From Erythrobacter colymbi (GTDB lineage: Bacteria; Pseudomonadota; Alphaproteobacteria; Sphingomonadales; Sphingomonadaceae), in NCBI RefSeq assembly GCF_002155685.1, contig NZ_MUYK01000001.1, forward strand, positions 558,001 to 622,000: a DNA stretch of 64,000 nucleotides. Reading direction: 5' to 3'. Shown here one piece after another: positions 1-8,508 of the stretch (its first letter is position 1; the number at the start of each line of letters is the position of its first letter). A program made the position numbers and the translations under genes. The notes under the pieces were generated by a model. It had not been told where the DNA came from, ran no database searches, and was given only the letters and a program-made list of their open reading frames with translations.

Positions 1-1
1 G

Positions 2-379
2 GCCTCGCGCCTCGCTTTTGAGGGGATGGAGGCGCAGATGTTTCACGTGAAACATTTGGAGAACATTGCCCGCGATCTGTTCGAAGGCTGGCAGCTGAAC
101 GGCAGCGCGGAGCACCGCTGGCACGGCAATCTCAACATCCGCAAGGACGGCCTCGACGTCGCCCGCCTGATGAGCGACTGCCGTCAGGTGATGTTCTCCG
201 CCGGGAGCGCCTGCGCCAGCGGGTCGGGCCGTCCCAGCCATGTGCTGCGGGCGATCGGGCTTTCGGACGCAGAGGCAAAGTCCTCTATCCGCCTCGGATT
301 CGGGCGCTATACGAGCGCAGCGGAACTCGAATCCGCCGCTGCCATGTTGAACGCCGCCGCGAGGGAGCAGGGCCTGTGA
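2..379 (+). CDS. Cysteine desulfurase, C-terminal part (cut by window edge)
   Basis: This is the C-terminal 125 residues of a PLP-dependent class V aminotransferase-fold cysteine desulfurase, which takes sulfur from cysteine for Fe-S cluster assembly. The reading frame is open to the window edge, so the start and the PLP lysine are missing. The Cys loop GSACASGSGRPSHVL matches the NifS/IscS active-site loop and supplies the persulfide cysteine. Its stop overlaps the start of a 2Fe-2S ferredoxin, which fits an Fe-S assembly unit. A complete parS palindrome lies inside the frame and is translated as MFHVKH. Whether the subtype is IscS, NifS or SufS cannot be told from this fragment. Confidence 0.88.
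   Translation, partial: ASRLAFEGMEAQMFHVKHLENIARDLFEGWQLNGSAEHRWHGNLNIRKDGLDVARLMSDCRQVMFSAGSACASGSGRPSHVLRAIGLSDAEAKSSIRLGFGRYTSAAELESAAAMLNAAAREQGL
39..54. other. parS centromere site (ParB/Spo0J binding), exact
   Basis: TGTTTCACGTGAAACA is an exact match to the conserved bacterial chromosomal parS palindrome. Symmetry extends one base each side (38-55). It lies within the cysteine desulfurase coding frame. By family knowledge, ParB loads here and spreads, and such sites cluster near oriC. Confidence 0.92.
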
Positions 380-711
380 GCATTACCGTCACCTTCATCG
401 ACCCGCGCGGCAAAGTCATTGAAACTGCTGCGGAAAGTGGTGACAACCTGCTGCGCGTCGGGCAGGCGGCGGGGCTGCCGCTGGAGGGCACCTGCGAGGG
501 GCAGATGGCGTGTTCCACCTGCCACGTGATCGTCGCGGCCGACTGGTTTGAGCGCCTGTCCCCCGCCTCGGAAGAGGAGGAGGACATGCTCGATTTCGCC
601 GCCGGCGCGCGGCGCACCTCGCGCCTGTCGTGCCAGATCGAGCTGACGGCGGAGATGGACGGATTGACCGTCACCGTCCCCGCCACCAGCTCCGATGCGC
701 GGCGGATGTAG
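376..711 (+). CDS. 2Fe-2S ferredoxin, adrenodoxin/Isc type
   Basis: A 111-residue plant/vertebrate-type 2Fe-2S ferredoxin. The cluster ligands are Cys40, Cys46, Cys49 (CEGQMACSTC, C-x5-C-x2-C) and Cys86 (RLSCQI), the spacing of adrenodoxin and Isc ferredoxins. Such proteins pass single electrons to Fe-S assembly or to P450/hydroxylase partners. The GTG start overlaps the TGA of the cysteine desulfurase, implying translational coupling and a role in cluster biogenesis. A P450-reductase role is possible, but no partner is visible here. An acidic run EEEED (66-70) lies in the usual partner-docking region. Confidence 0.9.
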   Translation: MSITVTFIDPRGKVIETAAESGDNLLRVGQAAGLPLEGTCEGQMACSTCHVIVAADWFERLSPASEEEEDMLDFAAGARRTSRLSCQIELTAEMDGLTVTVPATSSDARRM

Positions 712-718
712 CGCGGAA

Positions 719-1261
719 TTACAGCGGTTCTTCAACGCGTTCCATGTTGAGCGCGGCCATTAGCGCCTCGGTGAAGGCGGGGATGTCGCCCGGCTTGCGG
801 CTGGTGATGAAGTTGCCGTCGACCACCACCTCCTCGTCGACGACCGCCGCGCCGGCATTGGTGAGATCGGTGCGGATCGAGGGCCAGCCGGTGACGGTAC
901 GCCCTTCGATCAGATCGGCCTCGGCGAGCAGCCACGGGGCATGGCAGATGGCGGCGAGGGGCTTCCCCGCGGCGTCGAATTCGCGGATGATTTCAATGAC
1001 CTTGTGCTCGGTGCGCAGGATGTCGGGGTTCATCTGCCCGCCGGGGAGCAGCAGCGCGTCATAGTCTCCGGTCTGCACCTCGCCGACGGTGAGGTCGACC
1101 GGCACGCTCTCGCCCCAGTCCTTCTGGTCCCAGCCCTTGATTGCCCCGGGCTTGAGGCTGGCGACCGAAACCTCGGCCCCGGCTTCCTCGAGCAGGCGCT
1201 TGGGTTCCATCAGTTCGGACTGCTCGAACCCGTCGGTGGCGATGATGAGGACGCGCTGCAT
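719..1261 (-). CDS. DJ-1/PfpI family protein (type 1 glutamine amidotransferase-like)
   Basis: A 180-residue single-domain DJ-1/PfpI protein. It opens with the strand RVLIIATDGFEQSEL and has the nucleophile elbow AAICHAPWLL, where the Cys-His pair is the hallmark of the PfpI/YhbO branch. Members are described as chaperones, glyoxalase III/deglycases or proteases involved in carbonyl stress, so the exact activity cannot be fixed from sequence. The ATG at 1261 is preceded by AGGAG at good spacing. A longer frame upstream of it lacks such a site and was rejected. It converges on the ferredoxin with only 7 bp between stops. Confidence 0.86.
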   Translation of the reverse strand: MQRVLIIATDGFEQSELMEPKRLLEEAGAEVSVASLKPGAIKGWDQKDWGESVPVDLTVGEVQTGDYDALLLPGGQMNPDILRTEHKVIEIIREFDAAGKPLAAICHAPWLLAEADLIEGRTVTGWPSIRTDLTNAGAAVVDEEVVVDGNFITSRKPGDIPAFTEALMAALNMERVEEPL

Positions 1262-1364
1262 GATGTGTCTCCTGCGGTTGGTATCCGCGAGGGACAAGCC
1301 CTTGGCGCAGGCCGATGTTCCACTCTACGGGACGGGCCGCAAGGCAGGTGCGGCGGGCCGCGCC

Positions 1365-2351
1365 CTAGCTCTCCGCCGGCTCCTCTGCCGCCTTGGTCTT
1401 GCGCAGGTCGTTCTTCCAGAACCGCAGGCGGAAGCCGAAGCGGTGGAGCACCCAGCGCAGGCCGGCGATCAGCAGCACCAGTGGCAGCAGCGCCGTCACC
1501 GCATAGACGATCGCCGCGATGCTGACCCCGAGGGTCGAGCCGACCGAGCGCAAGGCGGTGGCGACAGGGCGCACGAAGCCGACCTGGCTCTCCCCGAAGG
1601 CCGGCTCGTACTGGATCTTCACATCGCTGTAACGGATGCGCCCACGGAAGCTTTCGAGCCGCGCGCGCACCGCGTCGATCTCCTCGTTGACCTTGGCGAC
1701 TTCGGATTCGGCCTTGACCAGTTCGTCGACCGAACCGCGGTTGTTCTGGAGGATCGCCGTCAGCTTGTCGCGCAGCAGCAGGCGCGATTTGAGGCGGGCT
1801 TCGGTGTCGATGATCTGGGTGCTGAGGTCCTCGCCCTCGCGCACCGAGGAAACCAGCGTGCCGCCCAGTTCCTCGGCCGGAGCCAGCAGCGCTTCGCCGA
1901 GCTTTCCGGCGCGGTCGGCAGCGACTTCCATGCTGACTTCGCCATAGCCGTCCCAGCTGTCCGAGCGCGATTGCGAGGTGCGGATGATGCGGCAGGCGGG
2001 GGCCATTTTCTCGCACAGGGCGACGTGGCGCTCCTGCAGCTTGGCGATGGCGTCGGCCTCGATGCGGAAGCCGTAGCCATAAGAATAGGCGATCTGGTTC
2101 GGGGCCGAGGCCGTGGCGGCAGTGGGCAGGGGGACCGAGGAGGCTGTGTCGGCAGGTGGCTCCTCGACGCTCAACGATTGGACCCGCTCCACCATGGCCA
2201 TGTCGCTGTCGCCTTCGAGCAGGTTGAAGACCGAGGATTGCTGCGCCTCGTGAAAGCCGAATTCGCTTTCCGTCCCGCCCCCGTCAGCGGGCTTGCTGCA
2301 CCCCGTCAGGCACAGAGCGAGCGAAGCGGCGGCGATCAGTGATGTGCGCAT
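1365..2351 (-). CDS. DUF4349 domain lipoprotein
   Basis: A 328-residue envelope protein. It starts with a lipoprotein signal ending in LTGC (lipid Cys at 18), then a linker rich in Ala, Thr and Pro. The body matches DUF4349: a strand-helix region, a long coiled-coil-prone helix (STQIIDTEARLKSRL through VNEEIDAVRARL), and the RGRIRYSDVKIQ strand. It ends with a membrane segment (IAAIVYAVTALLPLVLLIAG) and a basic tail. It is therefore probably inner-membrane associated with the body in the periplasm. The family has no established biochemical function. AGGGG precedes the ATG. It is divergent from parC across 161 bp. Confidence 0.8.
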   Translation of the reverse strand: MRTSLIAAASLALCLTGCSKPADGGGTESEFGFHEAQQSSVFNLLEGDSDMAMVERVQSLSVEEPPADTASSVPLPTAATASAPNQIAYSYGYGFRIEADAIAKLQERHVALCEKMAPACRIIRTSQSRSDSWDGYGEVSMEVAADRAGKLGEALLAPAEELGGTLVSSVREGEDLSTQIIDTEARLKSRLLLRDKLTAILQNNRGSVDELVKAESEVAKVNEEIDAVRARLESFRGRIRYSDVKIQYEPAFGESQVGFVRPVATALRSVGSTLGVSIAAIVYAVTALLPLVLLIAGLRWVLHRFGFRLRFWKNDLRKTKAAEEPAES

Positions 2352-2512
2352 GAATTCCCCTGTCCCCTGGGTGCGCGGCGATCATCGAATGAAATCAGGC
2401 GGTTTGGCAAGCGGAATGCACATTGCGACCCCCTCCCGCCCCGCGCGATTGCGGAGCATTCCCTGTGGAAACCCCTCTCCCTCGCGCGCGCGGGGATTGC
2501 TAGACGGGGGCC

Positions 2513-4822
2513 ATGTCCGATCCCGTGCTTCCCGCCGATCCCGATGACGGCTTCGACGCCATCGTCGATGCGCCCTTCGATGCCGCGCTGTCCGAGCGCT
2601 ATCTGGTCTATGCGCTCTCGACGATCACCGCGCGCTCGCTCCCCGATCTGCGCGACGGGCTGAAGCCGGTCCACCGCCGCCTGCTGTGGGCGATGCGGCA
2701 GCTGAAGCTCAATCCGAGCGATGCCTTCAAGAAGTCGGCCCGCGTCGTCGGCGACGTGATCGGCAAGTATCACCCCCATGGCGATGCCTCCGTCTACGAC
2801 GCGATGGTCCGCCTCGCGCAGGATTTCAGCCTGCGTTATCCGCTGGTCGAGGGGCAGGGGAATTTCGGCAATGTCGACGGCGATAACGCCGCCGCCTACC
2901 GCTACACCGAAGCCCGCCTGACCCGCACCGCATTGGAACTGATGGCGGGGCTGGACGAGGGCACGGTCGATTTCCTCCCGACCTATAATGGCGAGGAGAT
3001 CGAGCCCGAGATTTTCCCCGGCCTGTTCCCGAACCTGCTCGCGAACGGGGCGAGCGGGATCGCGGTGGGGATGGCGACCTCCATCCCGAGCCACAATGTC
3101 GCCGAGATCATCGACGCCACGCTCGAGCTGATCGACAATCCCTCGGTCACCCATGAGCGGCTGATGGAGCTGTTCCACGGCCCCGATTTCGCCACCGGCG
3201 GGCACGTGATCGACAGCCCGGCGATCATCGCCGAAGCCTATCGCACCGGGCGCGGTGCCTTCCGTCTGCGTGGGCGGTTCCGCGCGCCCGAGGCCAAGGA
3301 TCAGGCCGATATCGATGCCGGGATCGAGCGGCTCGGCGGGGGCCAGTGGCAGCTCGTCATCTCGGAAATTCCCTATCAGGTGCCCAAGTCCAAGCTGATC
3401 GAGCAGATCGCGCAGGCGATCGCCGACCGCAAGCTCCCGATCCTCGAAGACGTGCGCGACGAGAGCGACGAGGCGATCCGCATCGTGCTCGTGCCCAAGA
3501 GCCGCAATGTCGATCCCGAGCTCCTGAAGGAGAGCCTGTTCAAGCTGACGGATCTCGAAACCCGCTTCAGCCTCAACATGAACGTGCTCGATGCCCCGCC
3601 GGGCCTTGGCCGCACCCCGATGGTGATGGGGCTGAAGGAACTGCTTGAAAGCTGGACCTCGGCGCAGATCGACATCCTCCAGCGCCGCGCCAGGCACCGG
3701 CTGGACCAGATCGCCAACCGGCTGGAACTGGTGCGCGGCTACATCATCGCCTTCCTCAACCTCGACCGGGTGATCGAGATCATCCGCACCGAGGACGAGC
3801 CCAAGCCGGTGATGATCGCCGAGTTCGAGCTGACCGACCGGCAGGCCGAAGCGATCCTCAACATGCGGCTGCGCTCCCTGCGCAAGCTGGAGGAAATGCA
3901 GCTGCGCAAGGAACAGGACGAGCTGCTTGCCGAAGAGGCCGACCTGAAGGCGCTGCTCGAAAGCCCCGCCAAGCAGCGCACGCGGTTGAAACGCGACCTG
4001 CGCAATCTGCGCAAGAACTACGCCGAGGACACCCCGCTCGGCCGCCGCCGGACGCTGATTGCCGAGGCTACGCCCACGGCGGTGTTCAGCATGGACGCGA
4101 TGATCGAGAAGGCGCCCGTCACGGTGATCCTCAGCCAGAAGGGCTGGATCCGTGCGGCCTCGGGCCACGTGCCGCTCGACCAGGAGTTCAAGTACAAGGA
4201 GGGCGACGGCCTCGCCTTCATCCTCCACGCCCAGACCACCGACAAGTTGCTGCTCGCCGCCTCCGACGGGCGGTTCTACACGCTGGGCTGCGACAAGCTC
4301 CCTGGCGCGCGCGGCTTTGGTGAGCCGGTGCGCACCATGATCGACCTCGAGACCGAAGCGAATGTCAGCGCAATGATGGTCCACCGCCCGGGCGGCAGGC
4401 TGCTGCTCGCCTCAAGCCACGGCAAGGGCTTCGTCGCGCTGCTCGACGAGCTGCTCGCCGAGACCCGCAAGGGCCGGCAGGTGGTCAATCTCAAGGACGG
4501 GGCGAAGCTTTCGGTGATCCGCCCGATCGGCGAGGGGCACGATCATGTCGCGGTGGTGGGCGACAACCGCAAGCTCGTTGTCTTCAACCTCGAAGAGCTG
4601 CCCGTCATGTCGCGCGGGCAGGGGGTGCAGCTCCAGCGCTACCGCGATGGCGGGCTGTCCGATGCGACGACCTTCGTGCTTGCCGATGGCCTCAGCTGGC
4701 AGATGGGCGGCTCGGGCGAGCGCACGCGGACCGAGACCGAAATCCGCATGTGGAAGGTCGCGCGCGGGGCTGCCGGGCGGATGCCGCCGCAGGGCTTCCC
4801 CAAGTCGGGCAAGTTCGGCTGA
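2513..4822 (+). CDS. parC: DNA topoisomerase IV subunit A
   Basis: A 769-residue type IIA topoisomerase A subunit, the DNA-cleaving half of the decatenase that separates daughter chromosomes. The catalytic Tyr is 131 in YRYTEARL, and the quinolone-contact helix is [14 protein letters not shown] (85-98). The C-terminal beta-pinwheel is present, but no GyrA box is visible, and [17 protein letters not shown] is typical of ParC, so this is ParC rather than GyrA. In the quinolone pocket the usual Ser is Ala92, followed by Ser93, while the acidic position is kept as Asp96. ATG at 2513 is the first start. No partner parE is in the window. Confidence 0.93.
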   Translation: MSDPVLPADPDDGFDAIVDAPFDAALSERYLVYALSTITARSLPDLRDGLKPVHRRLLWAMRQLKLNPSDAFKKSARVVGDVIGKYHPHGDASVYDAMVRLAQDFSLRYPLVEGQGNFGNVDGDNAAAYRYTEARLTRTALELMAGLDEGTVDFLPTYNGEEIEPEIFPGLFPNLLANGASGIAVGMATSIPSHNVAEIIDATLELIDNPSVTHERLMELFHGPDFATGGHVIDSPAIIAEAYRTGRGAFRLRGRFRAPEAKDQADIDAGIERLGGGQWQLVISEIPYQVPKSKLIEQIAQAIADRKLPILEDVRDESDEAIRIVLVPKSRNVDPELLKESLFKLTDLETRFSLNMNVLDAPPGLGRTPMVMGLKELLESWTSAQIDILQRRARHRLDQIANRLELVRGYIIAFLNLDRVIEIIRTEDEPKPVMIAEFELTDRQAEAILNMRLRSLRKLEEMQLRKEQDELLAEEADLKALLESPAKQRTRLKRDLRNLRKNYAEDTPLGRRRTLIAEATPTAVFSMDAMIEKAPVTVILSQKGWIRAASGHVPLDQEFKYKEGDGLAFILHAQTTDKLLLAASDGRFYTLGCDKLPGARGFGEPVRTMIDLETEANVSAMMVHRPGGRLLLASSHGKGFVALLDELLAETRKGRQVVNLKDGAKLSVIRPIGEGHDHVAVVGDNRKLVVFNLEELPVMSRGQGVQLQRYRDGGLSDATTFVLADGLSWQMGGSGERTRTETEIRMWKVARGAAGRMPPQGFPKSGKFG

Positions 4823-4829
4823 GCGGGGC

Positions 4830-5363
4830 CTAGTTCCCGGCGCCCGTGGCCGAGGCGTTGCGGGTGCTGCCATTGGCGGCGCTGGCGATCTGGTCGCGGC
4901 TGTAGAGCACCATCAGCTGGCCCTGCGGGGTCACAGCGAAGTGCTCCTTCTTCAACCGCAGCGGCCCCTGCGGGCTGTCGAGGATGATCGAATCCGCAGT
5001 GAGGTCCGCCACACGGATCGTGCCCACCGCACGGCCCCCGGAGGAGATCACCGCCGCGCCCGGCTTGAGCTTGGCGTCGCGCTCGGCATTGGCTGCGGCA
5101 AGGCGCTCGTCCATCATGCTGTCGACCAGCGAGCGGGGCGCGTTGACGCTCTTCCCGTTGGGCCCGTCGAACACCATGCTGAGCGGTACGGGGGCCTTGT
5201 GGCGGCCGGTGTCGATCACGACCACCTGCGCGTTGACCTCGACCACGGTGCCGACCGGCTTGCCATCGCTGCCGTAGATCGTCGTGCCGACATCCTGCGC
5301 AAACACCGCCGCGGGGGTAACGGCAATGGCGCCGGCCATCAGCGCCAGCCTGAGGGTTTTCAT
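4830..5363 (-). CDS. Exported hypothetical protein with two similar barrel-like segments
   Basis: A 177-residue protein with a clear Sec signal peptide (MKTLRLALMAGAIAVTPAAVFA, cleaved near residue 22). The mature part shows two similar segments, DGKPVGTVVEVNAQVVVIDT and GRAVGTIRVADLTADSIIL. These resemble PRC-barrel-like small beta modules, separated by a helical stretch (LVDSMMDERLAAANAERDAKL). The resemblance is by eye only and the function is unknown. The start at 5363 was chosen because it begins the signal peptide and has GGAG upstream, whereas the longer frame adds 30 unlikely residues. It converges on parC with 7 bp between stops. The 217 bp upstream to the CCA-adding enzyme show no gene I can support. 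Confidence 0.66.
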   Translation of the reverse strand: MKTLRLALMAGAIAVTPAAVFAQDVGTTIYGSDGKPVGTVVEVNAQVVVIDTGRHKAPVPLSMVFDGPNGKSVNAPRSLVDSMMDERLAAANAERDAKLKPGAAVISSGGRAVGTIRVADLTADSIILDSPQGPLRLKKEHFAVTPQGQLMVLYSRDQIASAANGSTRNASATGAGN

Positions 5364-5580
5364 CACAGCACTCCAACTCTCGTTTCCCCGTCGCCGTGCC
5401 AAGGGGGCGGCATGGCGTATCGGGGTGCGGGCTGGTCGGCCGGGGGTGGCCAAGAGGACCGGTGTGGCTTGTGACCGGTGGGGCCCGCAGCCAAGACTCT
5501 AACCTGCGTGAGTATGGAGGGGAACCGGCCGGGACCGCATCCGTCGCGGGTTTCGCCCCGTTCGCCCCTTTACGTTCGCG

Positions 5581-6765
5581 TCAGGAGGCCGCGCGGGCGA
5601 GTTCCTCGGTCAGCAGCGCGTCGATGCGGGCAGCGTCGGGGAAGCCTTCGGCGACCCAGCGCGCCTCGACCTGCTGGAGCACGCGCGCGACCGCCGGGCC
5701 GGCGGTGACCCCGCGCGCGACGATCGCGCCGCCCTTCAGCGGGAAGACCGGCACGCTCCACCCGTCGAGCGCCCGCGCGTCGCCGCCGCCGATCAGCAGG
5801 CGGTCCGTCGCGACGGGGGGCGTGAGGCGATAGGCGAGGGCGCGGGGGTTCGCGGCATCTTCCGGCCGGCGCTCGGCCGCGGCCACCAGGCGGCCGCGCT
5901 GGGCCTTGGAGAGGCGCAGGCGCGCGGCGACGGTCTCGGCCGTCTCCGGCATCGGCGGAAGCAGCGCCGCGAGCCGCCGGACGGGATCGGGGGCAATGCC
6001 CTGCTCGGCCTCGGCCGCGATCAGCCGCGCAAGGGCAGCGACCTGCGGCGGGCAGGCCTCGGGCAGGATCACCGGCAGCACGCCGCGCTTCCTCATGCGG
6101 TCGATGGTCGGGTGCGGATCGGGCAGGGCGAGCAGGGACAACAGTTCCGAGGCGATCCGCTCGCGGCTGAGGCCCTTCAGCGTGTGTGCCAGCTCGGCGC
6201 AGGCATCCTCGGCCTCGGGATCGAGATCGGCGCCGAAGCGGGTCTGGAAGCGGTAGTAGCGCAGGATCCTGAGGTGATCCTCGGCAATCCGCTGGCGCGC
6301 GTCCCCGATGAAGCGCACGCGGCCTGCCGCAAGATCGTCGAGACCGCCAAAATAGTCTGCGATCTCGAGCGTTTCGGGATGGGCATAGAGCGCGTTGATG
6401 GTGAAATCGCGCCGCGCGGCATCCTCGGGCCAGTCCTGCGCGAAGGCGATGGTGGCGCGCCGGCCATCGGTGGCGACATCGCGCCTCAGGGTGGTGACCT
6501 CGACCGGGCCATCCTTGAGGATCGCGGTGATGGTGCCGTGATCGATCCCGGTCGGCACGGTGCGGATCCCCGCGCGCCCGCAGGCAGCGATCACCTCGGC
6601 GGGCATCAGCTTCGTGGCGCAATCGACATCGGCCACGGCCACGCCGAGCAAGCCATCGCGTACCGCCCCGCCGACCCAGCGGATGTTCTCCGCCCCCAGC
6701 GCGCGCGTCAACAGGGCGAGGCCCTCGCGCCTGGTCCAGTCGGCCTGCGAAAGTTCACGCAGCAT
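5581..6765 (-). CDS. CCA tRNA nucleotidyltransferase / poly(A) polymerase family
   Basis: A 394-residue class II nucleotidyltransferase that adds or repairs the 3' CCA of tRNA. Visible motifs are the nucleotide-binding VGGAVRDGLLG (31-41), the metal-binding pair in ADVDCAT (Asp46, Asp48), the template motif RRDFTINAL (118-126), and RIAEDHLRILRYYRF at the start of the RNA-binding helices. Alphaproteobacterial CCA enzymes and poly(A) polymerases share these, so the two cannot be fully separated, but the short C-terminus fits CCA addition. GGAGG precedes the ATG. It overlaps the upstream Nudix gene by 11 bp in a tightly packed minus-strand operon. Confidence 0.88.
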   Translation of the reverse strand: MLRELSQADWTRREGLALLTRALGAENIRWVGGAVRDGLLGVAVADVDCATKLMPAEVIAACGRAGIRTVPTGIDHGTITAILKDGPVEVTTLRRDVATDGRRATIAFAQDWPEDAARRDFTINALYAHPETLEIADYFGGLDDLAAGRVRFIGDARQRIAEDHLRILRYYRFQTRFGADLDPEAEDACAELAHTLKGLSRERIASELLSLLALPDPHPTIDRMRKRGVLPVILPEACPPQVAALARLIAAEAEQGIAPDPVRRLAALLPPMPETAETVAARLRLSKAQRGRLVAAAERRPEDAANPRALAYRLTPPVATDRLLIGGGDARALDGWSVPVFPLKGGAIVARGVTAGPAVARVLQQVEARWVAEGFPDAARIDALLTEELARAAS

Positions 6766-7363
6766 CGAACAGCGCCTCCCGGCTGATCCGCCGCGACAGG
6801 TTGGCGATGATCGCCGCGGTCACACCCCAGATGCGGAAGCCCTGCCAGTCGAGTTCGAGATAGCGCCGGTTCGCCCCGCGCCAGAACACCTCGTTGGTCG
6901 TCCAGCTGGCAGGATCGAGCAGCAGGCCGAGCGGCGCTTCGAACCACGCCTCGACCTCTTGCGGGTTGGGGACAAGCTCCAGCCCCGGCGGAACGACGCC
7001 CACCACCGGCGTCACCAGAAAGCCGGTGCCGGTGTGGTAGACATCGCTGGTGCCGATCACCCGCACGGCATCGCGGGGGAGAGCAAGCTCCTCCTCGGCC
7101 TCGCGCAGGGCGGCGGTGACGGCATCCTCGCCCGGATCGATCTTGCCGCCGGGAAAGGCGACCTGCCCGGGGTGATCGCGCATCGCGCGGGGGCGCTGGG
7201 TGAGGATCACCTGCGGATCATGCGCCACGTCGGTGATAGCCACCAGCACCGCGGCGGGCGTGGCGCGGCCATCCTTGGCGAAGTGCGCGTCGCTCAGGAG
7301 ATCGGGAATGTCGCGCGCATGGCCTTCCGCAAAGGCGCGGGCGAGGGGGTCGTAGAGGCTCAT
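6755..7363 (-). CDS. Nudix hydrolase, CoA pyrophosphatase (NudL) type
   Basis: A 202-residue Nudix hydrolase. The Nudix box spans residues 73-95 (GKIDPGE then REAEEEL), with Ala instead of the usual final Gly. Just before it, ILTQRPRAMRDHPGQVAFPGG matches the extra signature of the CoA pyrophosphatase NudL/Nudt7 branch, which cleaves CoA to 4'-phosphopantetheine and 3',5'-ADP. The start at 7363 overlaps the stop of the upstream DUF1285 gene (ATGA), and its own end overlaps the CCA-enzyme start by 11 bp, so the three are probably co-transcribed. Substrate assignment is by motif only. Confidence 0.88.
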   Translation of the reverse strand: MSLYDPLARAFAEGHARDIPDLLSDAHFAKDGRATPAAVLVAITDVAHDPQVILTQRPRAMRDHPGQVAFPGGKIDPGEDAVTAALREAEEELALPRDAVRVIGTSDVYHTGTGFLVTPVVGVVPPGLELVPNPQEVEAWFEAPLGLLLDPASWTTNEVFWRGANRRYLELDWQGFRIWGVTAAIIANLSRRISREALFDAA

Positions 7364-7914
7364 GGCAGCAGGCGGAAATGCGCGCCCTGGCTGGTGACCC
7401 GCCAGCCATTTTCCTCGGCCCCTTCGGCCAGCGCGATCTCGGCCAGCTGCGCCCAGGTTGAGCGGTTGAGCCGCGCTTCGCACCCGCGCCGCACGTGGAG
7501 ATAGAGCGCGGGCTCCTCGGTCGTGCCCGCTGCGCGCAGAGCGTGCTCGGGGCCGGCGATCACCAGTTCGTCGGTGTTGAGCCGGAACGCCAGCGCGCCC
7601 TCGGTCCGCACGCAATCGGTGGCGATGAAGGCCGCGTCCTCGACCTCGATGCTGAGCTTCTCGATCGGGGTGACGAGCCAGTGGTGCCCCGCCGCGTCGC
7701 GGGTGAGCAGGCTGGCAAAGGCGCGCACCATCGCCTCGCGCCGGATCACGCCGCCTTCGTGGAACCAGGTGCCGTCGGCGGCGATCACCATGTGGCTCTC
7801 ACCGATCTGCTGCGGGCTCCAGCTTTCGACCGGCGGCAGCTTGCGCTCCTCGACCAGCGCCGCGATCTGCGCGAGGGTCAGGCCGGCAAGGTGAGGGGGC
7901 GGTTCGTAGGGCAT
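7360..7914 (-). CDS. DUF1285 domain protein
   Basis: A 184-residue cytosolic protein matching DUF1285. It contains the characteristic stretches VIAADGTWFHEGGVIRREAMVRAFASLL and HWLVTPIEKLSIEVEDAAFIA. The family is widespread in proteobacteria, small and without an assigned reaction. No catalytic motif or signal peptide is visible. It is the first gene of a minus-strand run with the Nudix and CCA-adding genes, joined to the Nudix gene by a 4-base ATGA overlap. A role linked to CoA or RNA upkeep would be inference from position only. Confidence 0.8.
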   Translation of the reverse strand: MPYEPPPHLAGLTLAQIAALVEERKLPPVESWSPQQIGESHMVIAADGTWFHEGGVIRREAMVRAFASLLTRDAAGHHWLVTPIEKLSIEVEDAAFIATDCVRTEGALAFRLNTDELVIAGPEHALRAAGTTEEPALYLHVRRGCEARLNRSTWAQLAEIALAEGAEENGWRVTSQGAHFRLLP

Positions 7915-7977
7915 TGCGGGAAGGGGATGGCAGATGGCGCGCGCGAGGTGAAGGGGTTAGTGTCCCTTATGTCGCCG

Positions 7978-8508
7978 CTAACCCTCCCACGGGCCCAGCA
8001 TCCCTTCGGTCGGCATCGCGGCAAGGCCGTGGCCGCGGGCGAGCAGGCGGTCCTGTTCGTAGGGGCCGGGGCAGTGCCAGCCGCCGGTCATCGCGGCCGA
8101 GAAGCCCCAGCGCCCGTAATAGGGGGCATCGCCGATCAGCACCTGCGGCAGCGCGGGGCCGCCGCTTGAGGCAAGCCGCGCATCCTCGGCGATCATCGCG
8201 CTCATCAGCCCGACCCCGAAGCCTTCGCCCTGCCGTTCGGGCACGACCGCGACCGGACCGACCATCACCAGCGGCACCTGTCCCTGCTTCGTCTGCAAGC
8301 CGATGGGCCAGCACTGGATCGTGCCGACCAGCATCTCGTTCTCGTCCAATGCGGCGAGGCTGAGGCCGGGGAGCCAGTCCATCCCGGCGCGAATGCGGTA
8401 AGCGGTGCGCGCATGGCGATCCGGCCCGAAGGCGCGGTCGAGCACCTCCTCGATCATGGCGGGATCGACCGCCTCGAGCGGGATCAGGGTCGCGGTGGAG
8501 GTGGCCAT
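7978..8508 (-). CDS. GNAT family N-acetyltransferase (YhbS-like)
   Basis: A 176-residue acetyltransferase of the GNAT fold. The acetyl-CoA pyrophosphate loop is visible as VVPERQGEGFGVGLM (88-102, R/Q-x-x-G-x-G). It is followed by the QVLIGDAPYYGRWGF strand common in YhbS-like members. The substrate is unknown. The ATG at 8508 shares its A with the TGA of the upstream sugar dehydrogenase (TGATG), a tight coupling that fixes the start. The C-terminal MPTEGMLGPWEG is unremarkable. Confidence 0.85.
   Translation of the reverse strand: MATSTATLIPLEAVDPAMIEEVLDRAFGPDRHARTAYRIRAGMDWLPGLSLAALDENEMLVGTIQCWPIGLQTKQGQVPLVMVGPVAVVPERQGEGFGVGLMSAMIAEDARLASSGGPALPQVLIGDAPYYGRWGFSAAMTGGWHCPGPYEQDRLLARGHGLAAMPTEGMLGPWEG

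Noticed and set aside
4153..4170. Other CACGTG cores (for example in parC and near 520, 3195 and 35081) as extra parS sites
   Set aside because: They lack the TTT/AAA flanks of parS and show no wider palindrome.
2336..4384. A 682-residue frame antisense to parC
   Set aside because: It is the complement of a well-recognised gene, has His/Asp/Arg-biased composition, and shows no family motif.
5364..5580. Possible tRNA or small RNA in the GC-rich gap before the CCA-adding enzyme gene
   Set aside because: No cloverleaf, GTTC T-loop or acceptor pairing could be built, and no promoter/terminator pair is evident.
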